A stretch of 17,500 bases of DNA from Glandiceps talaboti (GCF_964340395.1 NC_135554.1:18615592-18633091), one strand, 5' to 3'; numbered from the stretch's first letter, positions 7,701 to 15,819 are shown. Made by a program: numbers and translations. Notes: generated from the letters alone by a model not told the origin.

Positions 7701-9490
7701 TGCCAATCAATTTACCATTGGGTTGAACAGCAATATCATCTACTTTCACGCCCTTGGCTTTAACTATTGACCATTTTCCCTTCAGGCCATCTCGAATCTT
7801 TATAGCTCCTGATTTGGCGACGCCAACGATGCGACCATCTGGCATTACATCTACACGAACCACACCCATACCTTGTGGAACAAGCTTCCACTTTCCATTC
7901 AAGCCATCACGAGATACCAACTTCATCTTCGGTGGTTGGACACCAAGAAGTGTGCCATCATCCATCACAGCAACGTCGATTACCTTACCACTACCTTTCA
8001 CAGGACCATTCCATTTGCCTACTTTGTATCCAGGCTTTGTGTACAATTGTTGATCATCTCCAACACCAACGAGTGAACCATCAGGCATAAACGCAACACT
8101 GGTGATACAACAACTACCTGATTGTGGTGAACCGAAGTCTCCATCAGCCTCTTCTCGGCCCATCATTTGATCGTTATTGGTTACAGCGATTAGAGCTGGT
8201 TCTGAGAATATAATGAAGGGTACATCGAATTCAGTTACAAGCTATTTCGACTTTATTTTTTATGTCTATGCTTATCCATGGAGCATTTGAAGAGTAAAGG
8301 TTAGGTACTCACATTCCTCTCACCTAGACAAGAAAATGAATTAAGCAAAGACGGAAATGCATTCAATATGGACAAAATCTACCGTATTAATGTGTCCAAC
8401 GATTTAATGTTGTGTTAGAACACAGACAAGGAAGCCTGTGGTTAGAAGGCAACAGGATGTATAGTATAGCTGCTAGACCTCGGGTTTTCTTCTGATACGA
8501 CAAGCGACCAAAGGTCTCTTCGCACCTGTAAGTTGCCATTGAGGGCAAACGCTCGGTCGCCCTCACAGTGAGCAGAATAATCCAGTGGGTCTAGCAACAA
8601 GACTACAAGGTGTACAACCTAGTCCCTTTTACAATGCAAATGTGAAAAATAGCAAGGTAACTAACATCAAATTATGTCTGGCTAATAAGTGGTTCACTGC
8701 ATGCATCTCAGTTGAGGAATGTAAGAAAGGATATACTTAAAATGAAGTGACAAAACTGTACTGTAACCTATACTAAACAAGCAAATATACATGCTACATT
8801 TATAAAGTGGAGTCGAGATGAATACCATCATATAACCATATAGACCTAGTCGATAGAAATATATTGATAAAGTGTAAAGACCAAGTGCATAAGAAAGTAT
8901 AAGACAGGAGATTGAAAATATTACAATACGTACCATCAGCGCCATGGGTGACCTGTAAGTATTAAATGTAAGAGAATTATGAAAATATGTAAACAAAATT
9001 TTAAATACGATTCGAAATAACCATGTAAATATTGCCGTTCATATCATCCTGCATGATCATAGATCTGCGTATCGCCTCAGTACAATATCCGTGCAGTCCT
9101 AAAAACATATCATATGCACCCAATTCCAAACCGATTACAAACAGTTGGTGTTGGTTGTACAGCAATTCGAAACGGAAATTCAATTGAACACAACATTTAT
9201 AGTTTAGAATCTATCGAAATGGTGTATTTTATCATTCATATCCGACTTTTTCTGATAATGAAAGTGGGGTTTTTGTTGCTGCTTTTTGTAAATTTCACAT
9301 TGGCCACTTTTTTCCTTTTTCTATTTGATATTAATTGAATGTCATATTTATGTAAAACGAAACTTCTCAGTATATGGTATAGAACAAGATATAGGAAAGA
9401 GTTGCATTTGTGTATTTTAGTACTAATGTAAGTTAAACCTACCTTCAAGGTGGCTGCCACGATACAGAACACAATTAATACACGCCCCAT
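1133..9490 (-). CDS. Secreted propeller-CCP-fibrinogen lectin-like gene (10 exons, 775 aa, spliced model)
   Basis: Predicted extracellular recognition protein. The model joins 9490-9443, 8952-8934, 8201-7581, 5218-5153, 4714-4529, 4332-4147, 3834-3634, 3282-3103, 2972-2793 and 1773-1133. All introns are GT-AG; intron 1 is phase 0 and introns 2 to 9 are phase 1. Exons total 2328 nt, giving 775 residues and TAA. Order: signal peptide (1-21), tachylectin-2/tectonin-like propeller (about 24-228), Pro/Thr linker (231-252), five selectin-type CCPs (about 253-563), fibrinogen-related domain (about 569-775). No transmembrane segment is seen after the signal peptide, so secretion is expected. CCPs and FReDs are common in complement-like and lectin proteins, and tachylectin-2 binds GlcNAc/GalNAc, so sugar recognition in innate immunity is the likely job. 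That role is inferred. I do not recognise a named orthologue. Skipped or additional small exons in the long introns cannot be excluded. Confidence 0.85.
1774..2792 (-). other. Intron 9 (between CCP5 and FReD exons)
   Basis: Phase 1 intron with donor GTTAGT and a pyrimidine-rich acceptor. Apart from the foldback element inside it, I see no coding or structured sequence. Confidence 0.8.
1964..2623. mobile_element. 660-bp foldback/MITE-like element with 134-bp inverted arms
   Basis: Left arm 1964-2097 and right arm 2490-2623 are reverse complements with about three mismatches in 134. The outer ends read GGTCCTACTAATTACTG. CCCGGG recurs in the arms and in the 392-bp interior. No transposase reading frame is present, so it is non-autonomous. 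I could not find a clear target-site duplication. Confidence 0.75.
2793..2972 (-). CDS. Exon 9: CCP/sushi module 5
   Basis: 180 nt, phase 1 to 1, with the same acceptor sequence as exon 8 and donor G|GTTAGT. Same six-Cys selectin-type module with GGFKQSG and GTWSGDGSFTC. A second copy of the exon end and donor (GCGAAG|GT) lies 19 bases downstream; using it would bring an in-frame TAG. Confidence 0.87.
3103..3282 (-). CDS. Exon 8: CCP/sushi module 4 (recent duplicate of module 5)
   Basis: 180 nt, phase 1 to 1, acceptor ggtttcgattttacag, donor A|GTAAGT. Six-Cys CCP from VSCSALTTPEHGSMSC to GDGSFTC. It differs from module 5 at seven bases, six of which change the residue (S/P, V/I, G/S, Q/P, T/K, S/F). 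The conserved final W-S-G reads W-F-G here. Confidence 0.88.
3634..3834 (-). CDS. Exon 7: CCP/sushi module 3, atypical, seven Cys
   Basis: 201 nt, phase 1 to 1, acceptor cgtatttgcattacag, donor G|GTACTA. Begins PVECPALAKPSLGTKTC and ends AIRTCKADGAWSGSDFSC. The six selectin-type cysteines are present. The usual C-x-x-GF after the fourth Cys is replaced by TCDCPHEPSG, which adds a seventh Cys and removes the conserved Gly-Phe. The module is the most divergent of the five, and the odd Cys could form an inter-chain bond. Confidence 0.85.
3835..4146 (-). other. Intron 6
   Basis: Between CCP2 and CCP3 exons. The part next to CCP2 (about 4070-4135) resembles the part of intron 5 next to CCP1 (about 4440-4500), a relic of the CCP1/CCP2 duplication. 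Nothing else is seen. Confidence 0.7.
4147..4332 (-). CDS. Exon 6: CCP/sushi module 2 (selectin type, six Cys)
   Basis: 186 nt, phase 1 to 1, acceptor gtaaacatttcag. The donor G|GTCTGT is weaker than its neighbours. The module has the same six-Cys pattern as module 1 (TCEALDNPSNGRVTC, VCSFKCIAGFNPSG, KICGDNGKWSGDNSFKC). It differs from module 1 at roughly 14 of 62 positions. Confidence 0.87.
4529..4714 (-). CDS. Exon 5: CCP/sushi module 1 (selectin type, six Cys)
   Basis: 186 nt, phase 1 to 1, acceptor ccatataattgcag, donor G|GTAAGT. The module runs from NCDALDKPANGKVTC through VCSFKCNDGFNPSG and TKTCRDNGKWSGDNSFKC. It has six cysteines in the selectin-type CCP pattern, the conserved GF and the GxWS Trp near the end. 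It is a tandem duplicate of module 2, and part of the downstream intron is also similar. Confidence 0.88.
4715..5152 (-). other. Intron 4
   Basis: Separates the Pro/Thr linker exon from CCP1. No repeat, RNA or coding signal recognised. Confidence 0.65.
5153..5218 (-). CDS. Exon 4: Pro/Thr-rich linker between propeller and CCP stalk
   Basis: 66 nt, phase 1 to 1, acceptor ttctttatgttttag, donor G|GTAAGG. Encodes EPVEPSILTTPGAVLPTTEA plus PG. The Pro/Thr content suggests an extended, possibly O-glycosylated hinge. Its call depends on splice sites, matching phase and plausible composition, because it is too short for homology. Confidence 0.65.
5570..7260 (+). mobile_element. Decayed Penelope-like element (reverse transcriptase, C-terminal part)
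   Basis: Read in several frames with stops, the plus strand shows the order of a Penelope-like RT. PPLYWELRPAK and STPLVGKSYHTKDT lie near 5640-5720. Motif A is at 5773-5799 (VSFEVSAML, with Glu in place of the catalytic Asp). LLEFCLNNTFF lies near 6155 and motif B HGAAMGS at about 6217-6237. Motif C YVDD is at 6349-6360, in the same frame as motif B. Downstream come FLDT, MSVARSL, HINHVLKQNYFPTWAI and FIVLPYIKDTSE, then YDIPPIY at about 7221-7241, which resembles the usual end of these proteins. A GIY-YIG endonuclease remnant may lie near 6980-7090 but is too eroded to be sure. The 5' part of the element is missing. It is inactive. Confidence 0.8.
5897..6145. other. Insertion of about 250 bp inside the Penelope-like element
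   Basis: RT homology stops after the frame ending near 5896 and resumes near 6150, between motifs A and B. The intervening AT-rich DNA contains TAGCGCCCTCTA, a sequence reminiscent of MITE ends. No second terminal copy was found. Confidence 0.35.
7581..8201 (-). CDS. Exon 3: five-bladed tachylectin-2/tectonin-like beta-propeller
   Basis: 621 nt, phase 1 to 1, with acceptor attatattctcag and donor A|GTAAGT. It encodes residues 24-229. Four full repeats of about 40 residues run from about 55 to 218. Each has the pattern V-x-D-V-x-V-[MQ]-[PD]-[DN]-G-x-[LI]-[VIL]-G-[VI], and the later part carries [RK]-D-G-L-[NK]-G-K-W in repeats 2 and 3 (W in all four). The N-terminal part (ALIAVTNNDQMMGRE) looks like the second half of a repeat and the end (CVQSIVSPG) like the first half. 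Together they make a fifth, split blade. Tachylectin-2 is a five-bladed propeller lectin binding N-acetylated sugars. Family assignment rests on the repeat pattern alone; a tectonin-type propeller is the alternative. Confidence 0.75.
8202..8933 (-). other. Intron 2
   Basis: Between the microexon and the propeller exon. It contains a small imperfect hairpin (GCGACC near 8504 pairing with GGTCGC near 8555) and otherwise nothing recognisable. Confidence 0.6.
8934..8952 (-). CDS. Exon 2: 19-nt microexon completing the signal peptide
   Basis: Acceptor tttaatacttacag precedes GTCACCCATGGCGCTGATG, followed by donor GTACGT. It reads VTHGAD plus one base and converts phase 0 (exon 1) to phase 1 (exon 3). 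With its neighbours it gives LKVTHGA|DEPAL, a good signal-peptidase site after Ala21 (small residues at -1 and -3 region). Without it exon 1 and exon 3 are out of frame, which supports the call although the exon is tiny. Confidence 0.75.
8953..9442 (-). other. Intron 1
   Basis: Phase 0 intron between exon 1 and the microexon. AT-rich, with no recognised content. Confidence 0.65.
9443..9490 (-). CDS. Exon 1: start codon and hydrophobic core of the signal peptide
   Basis: Encodes MGRVLIVFCIVAATLK and ends at donor AAG|GTAGGT, phase 0. The ATG at 9490 has A at -3 and G at +4, a strong start context, and the hydrophobic segment begins right after it. An in-frame ATG 33 bases upstream (9523) would add MQLQHRSVTVN. 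It lies about 30 bases from the TATA box, at or before the expected transcription start, so 9490 is preferred. Confidence 0.8.
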
Positions 9491-9545
9491 GTTTACCGTT
9501 ACACTTCGGTGTTGCAACTGCATTCTGTCCTATCCACTGTTCTGA

Positions 9546-9552
9546 TTATATA
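9546..9552 (-). promoter_or_regulatory. TATA box of the lectin-like gene
   Basis: Minus strand reads TATATAA. A start about 33 bases downstream would fall near 9519 in TGCAGTT, a passable initiator. This leaves a 5' UTR of about 30 bases before the ATG at 9490. Confidence 0.5.
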
Positions 9553-9598
9553 GTCAACATTTCTGAAGGTCGGGTGGCTAGGAGACAGTCATCGATTT

Positions 9599-9608
9599 CC
9601 ATATATGG
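9599..9608. promoter_or_regulatory. CArG box (SRF-type site) upstream of the TATA box
   Basis: CCATATATGG is a palindromic match to CC(A/T)6GG about 47 bases upstream of the TATA box. SRF binding is inferred from the motif only; a chance match is possible in AT-rich DNA. Confidence 0.3.
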
Positions 9609-10556
9609 TAATTATGCAATCAAATATGCACATATCAAGAACTATTCCAATTGCAAGTTTCGTTTCAGGCAGGGAGATTGAGAAGTAGCATGATGGTTCT
9701 CATCAATACGAGGGGTGGGGGTATTGTTTTCTCTGCAAAAGGTTGTGTAAAAGACCTGGCCACAAAATACAGTAATTAAGTACATTGTTATGCATGTTCA
9801 ATATCAAGCTGGGGGTTCAACTTCACTAAGGAGTCGCATGAACGGTCTGAACGGTCAAACTTTCAAAATAACCGAAGTCTACTTAACGGAAGCCCCAACC
9901 GTTACAAAACAAGTTACTGACCACTGTTAAAGTACTGTAATTTTCAGTACTGACTGACTGGAACCATATCTGATTCAGTGGACAACAACATATTGGAATT
10001 TGAGGATGTGAATGACGAAGTGGACTAAGGACAAATAAAAAAAAGTGTATTTCCGATAACCCGACCCACCCTAGTTTGAGCTGCGACCCTAAACATTTTT
10101 TAACATTCAAAAAGGTGAAAGGGGTGAGAATTTACTTCTATTTTTGTGAAAAGTTTCTTTGGTCAATTTTTTTTAAAGCTTATCCCCCCCCAAAAAAAAA
10201 AACCCCAACAACTTATAAATATCTAATTACCCTCGACGGGGTTGTGCATTAGCAGTTTTCCTAAGATCCTGATGTCAGTTGCATCAAGGATCTCATGAAA
10301 TCCTTTATTTGGTTTGCCAACTTGTTCCTCATATTTCACACCTGTTAGTGATGTTGAAATATGTCACAGTCAGTACGTGTAATTCAGATACAAAAAATCC
10401 TGTTGCAGACAAAGTTTTCTGACCATGTAAGTTGTTCAATTATAGCTAGGGGCATCAAATATTTACAGTGAAACGCAACCCCGCATATCCATATAAATAA
10501 TTTTTTTTTACTGCCATTGACGTCGTATTGACGTGTGTTTATATTCAGTGTTGATA
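9609..10556. other. Upstream intergenic DNA, nothing firmly recognised
   Basis: Contains short homopolymer tracts (C8 then A-rich near 10185-10203; T9 near 10501) and no convincing exon or RNA gene. Distal regulatory sites of the minus-strand gene could lie here but cannot be told apart. Confidence 0.4.
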
Positions 10557-10893
10557 TACAGTGAATTTCACAATACCATTCAGCTTTTCTGCTTGATACA
10601 ACTACGCAGAAACCAACAAGAAATTGCATATGCCACTCTTCAATAGCAATATCGCGTGTTTTGCTACATTTAGTCTAAGAAATAAATCGATGCAGGCATT
10701 CGGGCGCCAATGTTTTTCTTACCCGATGAAATGTCCTTTTAGGTGTTCATTTGATGTCTGTATGGTGACATGTGTAATTCATTTCACCTAGATACAGTGT
10801 AGCAATAAACAGAACATAATGTCCAGTTTCTTATTGGTTTCGGCGTGATTGTATCAACCAGAAAAGTCGAACGGTATCGTGAAATTCGCTGTG
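10557..10893. repeat. Diverged inverted repeat, about 69-bp arms
   Basis: 10557-10624 matches the reverse complement of 10825-10893 at roughly 82 percent, for example GAATTTCAC-ATACC and AGAAACCAA against their complements. The 200-bp interior has no reading frame of note. Probably an old foldback or MITE. Confidence 0.65.
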
Positions 10894-10924
10894 GGTCATT
10901 TGATATATTCCTCGCTTAAAATTG

Positions 10925-11127
10925 ACGTGAATCCGTAACAAATTTAGTCCACTTCAGTCGAAACGATGATATTCCATATGTCACCTACTTGGAGACCCCT
11001 ATATGGCTTCTTGCTTTTTGCGTGTGAGTATTGGAAACTCTACAAGCAACAAGGGGTCTCCAAGTAGGTGACATATGGAATATCATCGTTTCGACTGGCG
11101 TGGACTAAATTTGTCACGGATTGACGT
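10925..11127. mobile_element. Foldback/MITE-like element with 76-bp arms
   Basis: Left arm 10925-11000 and right arm 11052-11127 are reverse complements with about four mismatches; the loop is 51 bases. ATTGACGTG occurs at 10921-10929 and again at 11120-11128 in direct orientation. This suggests a 6- to 9-bp target-site duplication, as in Mutator-like elements. No coding capacity. Confidence 0.75.
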
Positions 11128-11322
11128 GTTATACCCGTTTGTCCATGTACATTGCTCCACGTTAGATTTAATATTAATTAATTATCAGCTCTTAGATGCA
11201 GATGTTGCCAGAACAAAGGCAGCAAATTCAAAACAAGATTGAAAACATTATCAAGATAACTGCTTGGACTATTGATACCAACATTTTGTGAATAATAACG
11301 GTAAGCATTTAGTCTAGACATT

Positions 11323-11635
11323 CCCATTTCAGACTCCTTTATAAAAAATCTCATATCGTACGTATACCCGTTTCACACTCCTTTATACAATTGTTTTAAA
11401 AACAAAGCAAGACCCATGGTATTGATAGTTACAAAGAAAACAGGAAAGGTGGGCCGCATAAGGCAGCCGATAACAATTACATGTAAATTAAGGTGTCTTG
11501 ATTCACACTCCTTTAAGCAACACCATGGTACTGAATTGTTACAATGTATATATTAAATAGTTAGAAAGATAACAGGAACGGTGGGCCGTAAAAAGACAGC
11601 CGGTGACACATACACGTAAATTACGGTGTACATCA
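11323..11635. repeat. Short diverged tandem repeats
   Basis: ACTCCTTTA preceded by TTCA(C/G) occurs three times (about 11328, 11372, 11502). The second and third are followed by similar 120-base stretches containing CATGGTA, ACAGGAA-GGTGGGCCG, AGGCAGCC/AGACAGCC and GTAAATTA-GGTGT. Confidence 0.7.
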
Positions 11636-12995
11636 GATCTTGAATAAAACCATGAAAATTTTTGGGGGATAATGATGAGGAATGTTCGGATGACTGAACA
11701 ATTTGGATAATCGGAGTTCGGATGATTGTGGGTTTTACTGTAATGATAGGCTAGTGGGTGCAGATGTTGTCACAAACAGATCTGGCAAATTCAAAAATTT
11801 AACATTTAGAACAATATCAAGTTAATTGACACAGGTCACAATATCCATAACTGGTTGTACTATTGAAATACAAACAATAGTTTAAAACTAGGTAAGAATA
11901 ATGAATACAAAATGATGAATTACTGCAGATTGTTTGTCAAATGCATATTATTTTAAGAGTGTTATATCAAGAATGTTGAAAAAAAATAGTTTCACCGTAG
12001 TTGTTTTGGTCGGAATTTACCTTTTCAAAAGTTATTTTAAAAATGACGATCCCAGGACGAGTTTATTTTCAACATTTGATTAAAATCCATATTGAAGCCA
12101 GTTTATGTAAACAGAGCGTCCCAATCTAGGTAATCTGGTGAACAGCGGCAAAGATAACCCTAATCCGTCAAAGTGTCAATATAAGACATAAAAACACTTG
12201 TTCAAATTTAGAGAGGGATAAAATACTATGTTTCATAGTCAAATCAACGAGGAGCTTATTTAATTTACTATGTAATCTGTCAGATCGAGGGGAGCAAAAC
12301 AAAAACGCAATTAAAAAAATGATGGTTTGTTCACTTTATAGGCATGGGGACCATTACAATTCTGCCGATGCTAACAATAACATTCCTTGATACCCTTTAT
12401 CTGTCATAATGTTGACACATTGTTTGACATGTACGGGATAGTGATCAGAATTTATTTTTTTCCAGTAAACACGTTAACGTGGACTCGTATTCCTAAAAAC
12501 AAAAATCTTACCGTTTCAAATTTTAGCGAAGGATTCCAATTTATTATGCAGTGATTTACTTCGATAATGTGATTACTTGCTAGGTTTCTAGTACTGTACT
12601 TTTTGATTTACAATGACAACTTGAAGTCCAGATCAGCCCCTGAAGATGAACATCCAAGTGCATAGAATTCATTATCTGTTTAAAAAATACTCTTAAACTG
12701 TTACAATATCGACGATTTATGGATATACAATGTATATTGAACTAATGTCAACTTTTTGATGAAAACATTCCACTAGCTGTTACTCATGTTTCAATACTGC
12801 AGAACGTTCATAATTAATTCCCAGATGTCATTGTTTAAAATAGATTTAAACAATATGAAATTAAGCTATGGACAGAGTAATAAACAGTTAGTCGGTGATT
12901 ATTCAGTATCAATTAACACGGGTATTGTTTGATAAGACATGGCTTGGGACACATTGTCCTTTTCCGTTAATTTCAGAGCATAAATGTGTGTGCAT

Positions 12996-13012
12996 GTCTG
13001 TCTATCTATCTA

Positions 13013-13068
<56 letters not shown>

Positions 13069-13113
13069 CCTACCTGTCTGTCTGCCTGTCTGTCTGTCTG
13101 TCTGTCTGTCTGT

Positions 13114-13154
<41 letters not shown>

Positions 13155-13239
13155 TGTCTGTCTGTCTGTCTGTCTGTATGTATGTATGTATGTATGTATG
13201 TATGTATGTATGTATGTATGTATGTATGTATGTGTGTGT
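12996..13239. repeat. Compound (TCTG/CCTG/TATG)n microsatellite in array unit 1
   Basis: About 240 bp of tetranucleotides ending each unit copy. Long Cys/Leu-rich open frames across it are artefacts of the repeat. Confidence 0.95.
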
Positions 13240-13577
13240 TCAGATGTTGTCAGTAACAGCGATAGCAGGTTTACAAAAAGATGAAAACAAATATTAAGTT
13301 AATTTTTGATACATGTAATGGGTTACACTATTTAAATACAATGGTAAAAATTGAATAAAATATTTTAAAACTTGTTAAATAACGTATAAATAACGAGTTC
13401 TAAATAATGAATTACTAAAGACTGTATCAAATGCATAATCAGTGCTATGAATAGAACGATGAAAATTAGTTTCAACATAGTTGTACAACTTTCAAAATGT
13501 GTGCTATTAAGAATGAAGTTCCCAGGACGAGTTGACTTTCAACATTTGATTAATATCTGTATTCAAACTAGTTTTAA

Positions 13578-13662
13578 TATCGATCGATCGATGGATAGAT
13601 GGGTGGATGGATGGATGGGTGGATGGATGGATGAATGATCAGTGAGTGAGTGAGTGAGTGAG
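13578..13662. repeat. (GATC)/(GATG)/(GAGT)n microsatellite in array unit 2
   Basis: Short GATC run, then GGATGGAT units, then GAGT units, at the same place in the unit as the array at 15492-15615. Confidence 0.9.
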
Positions 13663-13858
13663 TTTGTTTAATAGTCAATGCAATGAGGAGCTTATTTAAT
13701 TTACTATCATGTAATCTGTCGGATCGAGGGGAGCAAAAAAACGCAATTAAAAAAATGATGGTTTGTTCGCTTTATAGGCATGGGGACCATTACAATTCTG
13801 CCGATGCTAACAATAACACCCCTTTATACCCTTTATCTGTCATAATGTTGACACATTC

Positions 13859-14498
13859 AAGTTGTTTGACATGTACGGAATTAGCAGTCCTCTACGGAGC
13901 TAATATTAAAGTTTGTGTAGCGGGTTATAACCAACTCCTTGTCTGAGTTGCTGATGAAGTCTTATCAGTATTGGATAGTGTAAGACAAAGGGGGATTTAG
14001 AAGGTGTAAATTGAGTTGACCTTAGTAGTTCAAGAAAACCAGTCCAGCAAAGTCAGAAACCATATGCCTGCACATGGAAGTATAGGGGAAGCCTCCCTGG
14101 TCTCAAGAATGAAATGCAAGAGTACGGCCCGGACCAAAATAGTTTGCTAAACTTACGAGGAGAACTTAATTACGGAGAAAAACAGTTGTGGCGAGTAGTA
14201 TTAAAAATAAGTCATACTACTGTGCCATGAAGTGAGTAGTGACTGCACCGTAAGGGTTTAAGGATGAAGGGCAAAACTGTTACCATTCAAAAGAAATGGT
14301 AAACATTTAATAAAAACGAATTTTACACATATCTTTATATGAGCTCCACTATAATATAAGACACGTCTCGTTGTTCAGCCATATCAGGGCTTGTGAATGT
14401 TGTATGGCTTATTTGTTACGCCATGAACACTGCATGCTGTGTGTGTCCCCATCCGAATGTGTACACTTTTATCTCAATATCGGTGTCTATTGTATGCT
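13859..14498. other. 640-bp insertion within array unit 2
   Basis: Interrupts the join between the 185-bp and 600-bp blocks that is continuous in unit 1. The flanking sequence ATACCCTTTATCTGTCATAA onwards to GTTTGACATGTACGG is present on both sides (from about 13826 and 14500). The interior has no recognised coding or RNA feature. Confidence 0.6.
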
Positions 14499-15113
14499 TA
14501 TACCCTTTATCTGTCATAATGTTGACACATTGTTTGACATGTACGGGATAGTGATCAGAATTTATGTTTCCAGTAAACACGTTAACGTGGACTCGTATTC
14601 CTAAAAACAAAAATCTTACCGTTTAAAATATTAGCGAGGGATTCCAATGTATTATGCGGTGATTTACTTCAAATGTTTGGTGATAATGTGATTACTTGCT
14701 AGGTTTTTAGTACTGTACTTTTTGCATAACAATGACAACTTGAAGTCCAGATCAGCCCCAGAAGATGAACATCCAAGTGCATAGAGTTCATTATCTGTTT
14801 AAAAAAAATACTCTTAAACTGTTACAATATCGACGATTTATGGATATACAATGTATATTGAACTAATGTCAACTTTTTTATGAAAACATTCCACTAGCTG
14901 TTACTCATGTTTCAATACTGCAGAACGTTCATAATTAAGTCCCAGATGTCATTGTTTAAAATAGATTTAAACAATATGAAATTAAGCTATGGACAGAGTA
15001 ACAAACAGTTAGTCGGTGATTATTCAGTATCAATTAACATGGGTACTGGTTGATAAGACCTGGCTTGCGACACATTGTCCTTTTCCGTTATTTTCAAAGA
15101 ATAAATGTATGCA

Positions 15114-15115
15114 TG

Positions 15116-15165
<50 letters not shown>

Positions 15166-15225
15166 GATCTATCTATCTATCTGTCTATCTATATGTCTGT
15201 ATGTCTGTCTGCAGGTCTGTCTGTA

Positions 15226-15258
<33 letters not shown>

Positions 15259-15270
15259 GACTGTCTGTAT
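15114..15270. repeat. (TATC)/(TCTG)n microsatellite in array unit 2
   Basis: Sits at the position equivalent to 12996-13239 but with different unit proportions, mainly TATC here. Confidence 0.95.
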
Positions 15271-15491
15271 GCAGATGTTGTCAGTAGCAGTGATAGCTGG
15301 TTTACAAAACGCTTTAAGATTAAAACAAATATAACTTGTAAAACTTAATAACTTAATAAAGTTGTAAAACTTTCAAAATGTGTGCTATTAGGAATGATGT
15401 TCCCAGGACGAGTTGACTTTCGACATTTGATTAATATCTGTATTCAAACTAGTTTTAATATGTAAATTGAGCCGCCTGGTACCGTTAATTA

Positions 15492-15615
15492 CGGATGGAT
15501 GAATCAATCTATCAATCAGTCGATCGATCGATCGATCGATCGATGGATGGATGGATGGATGGATGGATGGATGGATGGATGGATGGGTGGATGGATGATC
15601 AGTGAGTGAGTGATT
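15492..15615. repeat. (GATC)/(GATG)/(GAGT)n microsatellite in array unit 3
   Basis: GATCGATC run followed by GGAT units and then GAGT units, equivalent to 13578-13662. Confidence 0.9.
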
Positions 15616-15819
15616 GATCATGAGTTTGTTTAATAATCAATGCAATGAAGAGCTTATTTAATTTACTATGTAATCTGTCGGATCGAGAGGAGCAAAAAAA
15701 CCCCGCAATTAAAAAAATGATGGTTTGTTCGCTATATAGGCATGGGGACCATTACAATTCTGCCGATGCTAACAGTAATACCCCTTTATACCCTTTATCT
15801 GTCATAATGTTGACACATT

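Larger units (their letters stand above)
11760..15819. repeat. Large tandem array, two full units and a partial third
   Basis: Blocks recur in the same order. The unit start (GCAGATGTTGTCA) is at about 11760, 13241 and 15272. CCCAGGACGAGTT is at about 12051, 13520 and 15402. A 185-bp block is at 12238-12420, 13674-13858 and 15634-15819. A 600-bp block is at 12388-12990 and 14499-15110. Units are about 1.5 kb and 2.0 kb, the second enlarged by an insertion. An older copy of the unit start is visible at 11194. There is no conserved reading frame, so this appears non-coding. Confidence 0.85.

Noticed and set aside
9236-9523. 95-residue minus-strand frame starting MQLQHRS
   Set aside because: Only its first part is exon; beyond 9443 it runs through donor GTAGGT into intron 1. 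The ATG at 9523 is too close to the TATA box.
12895-13297. Open frames of 90-129 residues made of CLSVCLSV and YVCM repeats
   Set aside because: They are translations of a tetranucleotide microsatellite, open in several frames at once. The same applies to 94-414, 15016-15348 and 15388-15621.
13930-13985. Hammerhead-ribozyme-like core: CTGATGA followed by a 6-bp stem GTCTTA/TAAGAC
   Set aside because: The GAAA box expected after the stem is absent (CAAAG instead), and the space between the preceding GTC and CTGATGA is too short for a normal stem I.
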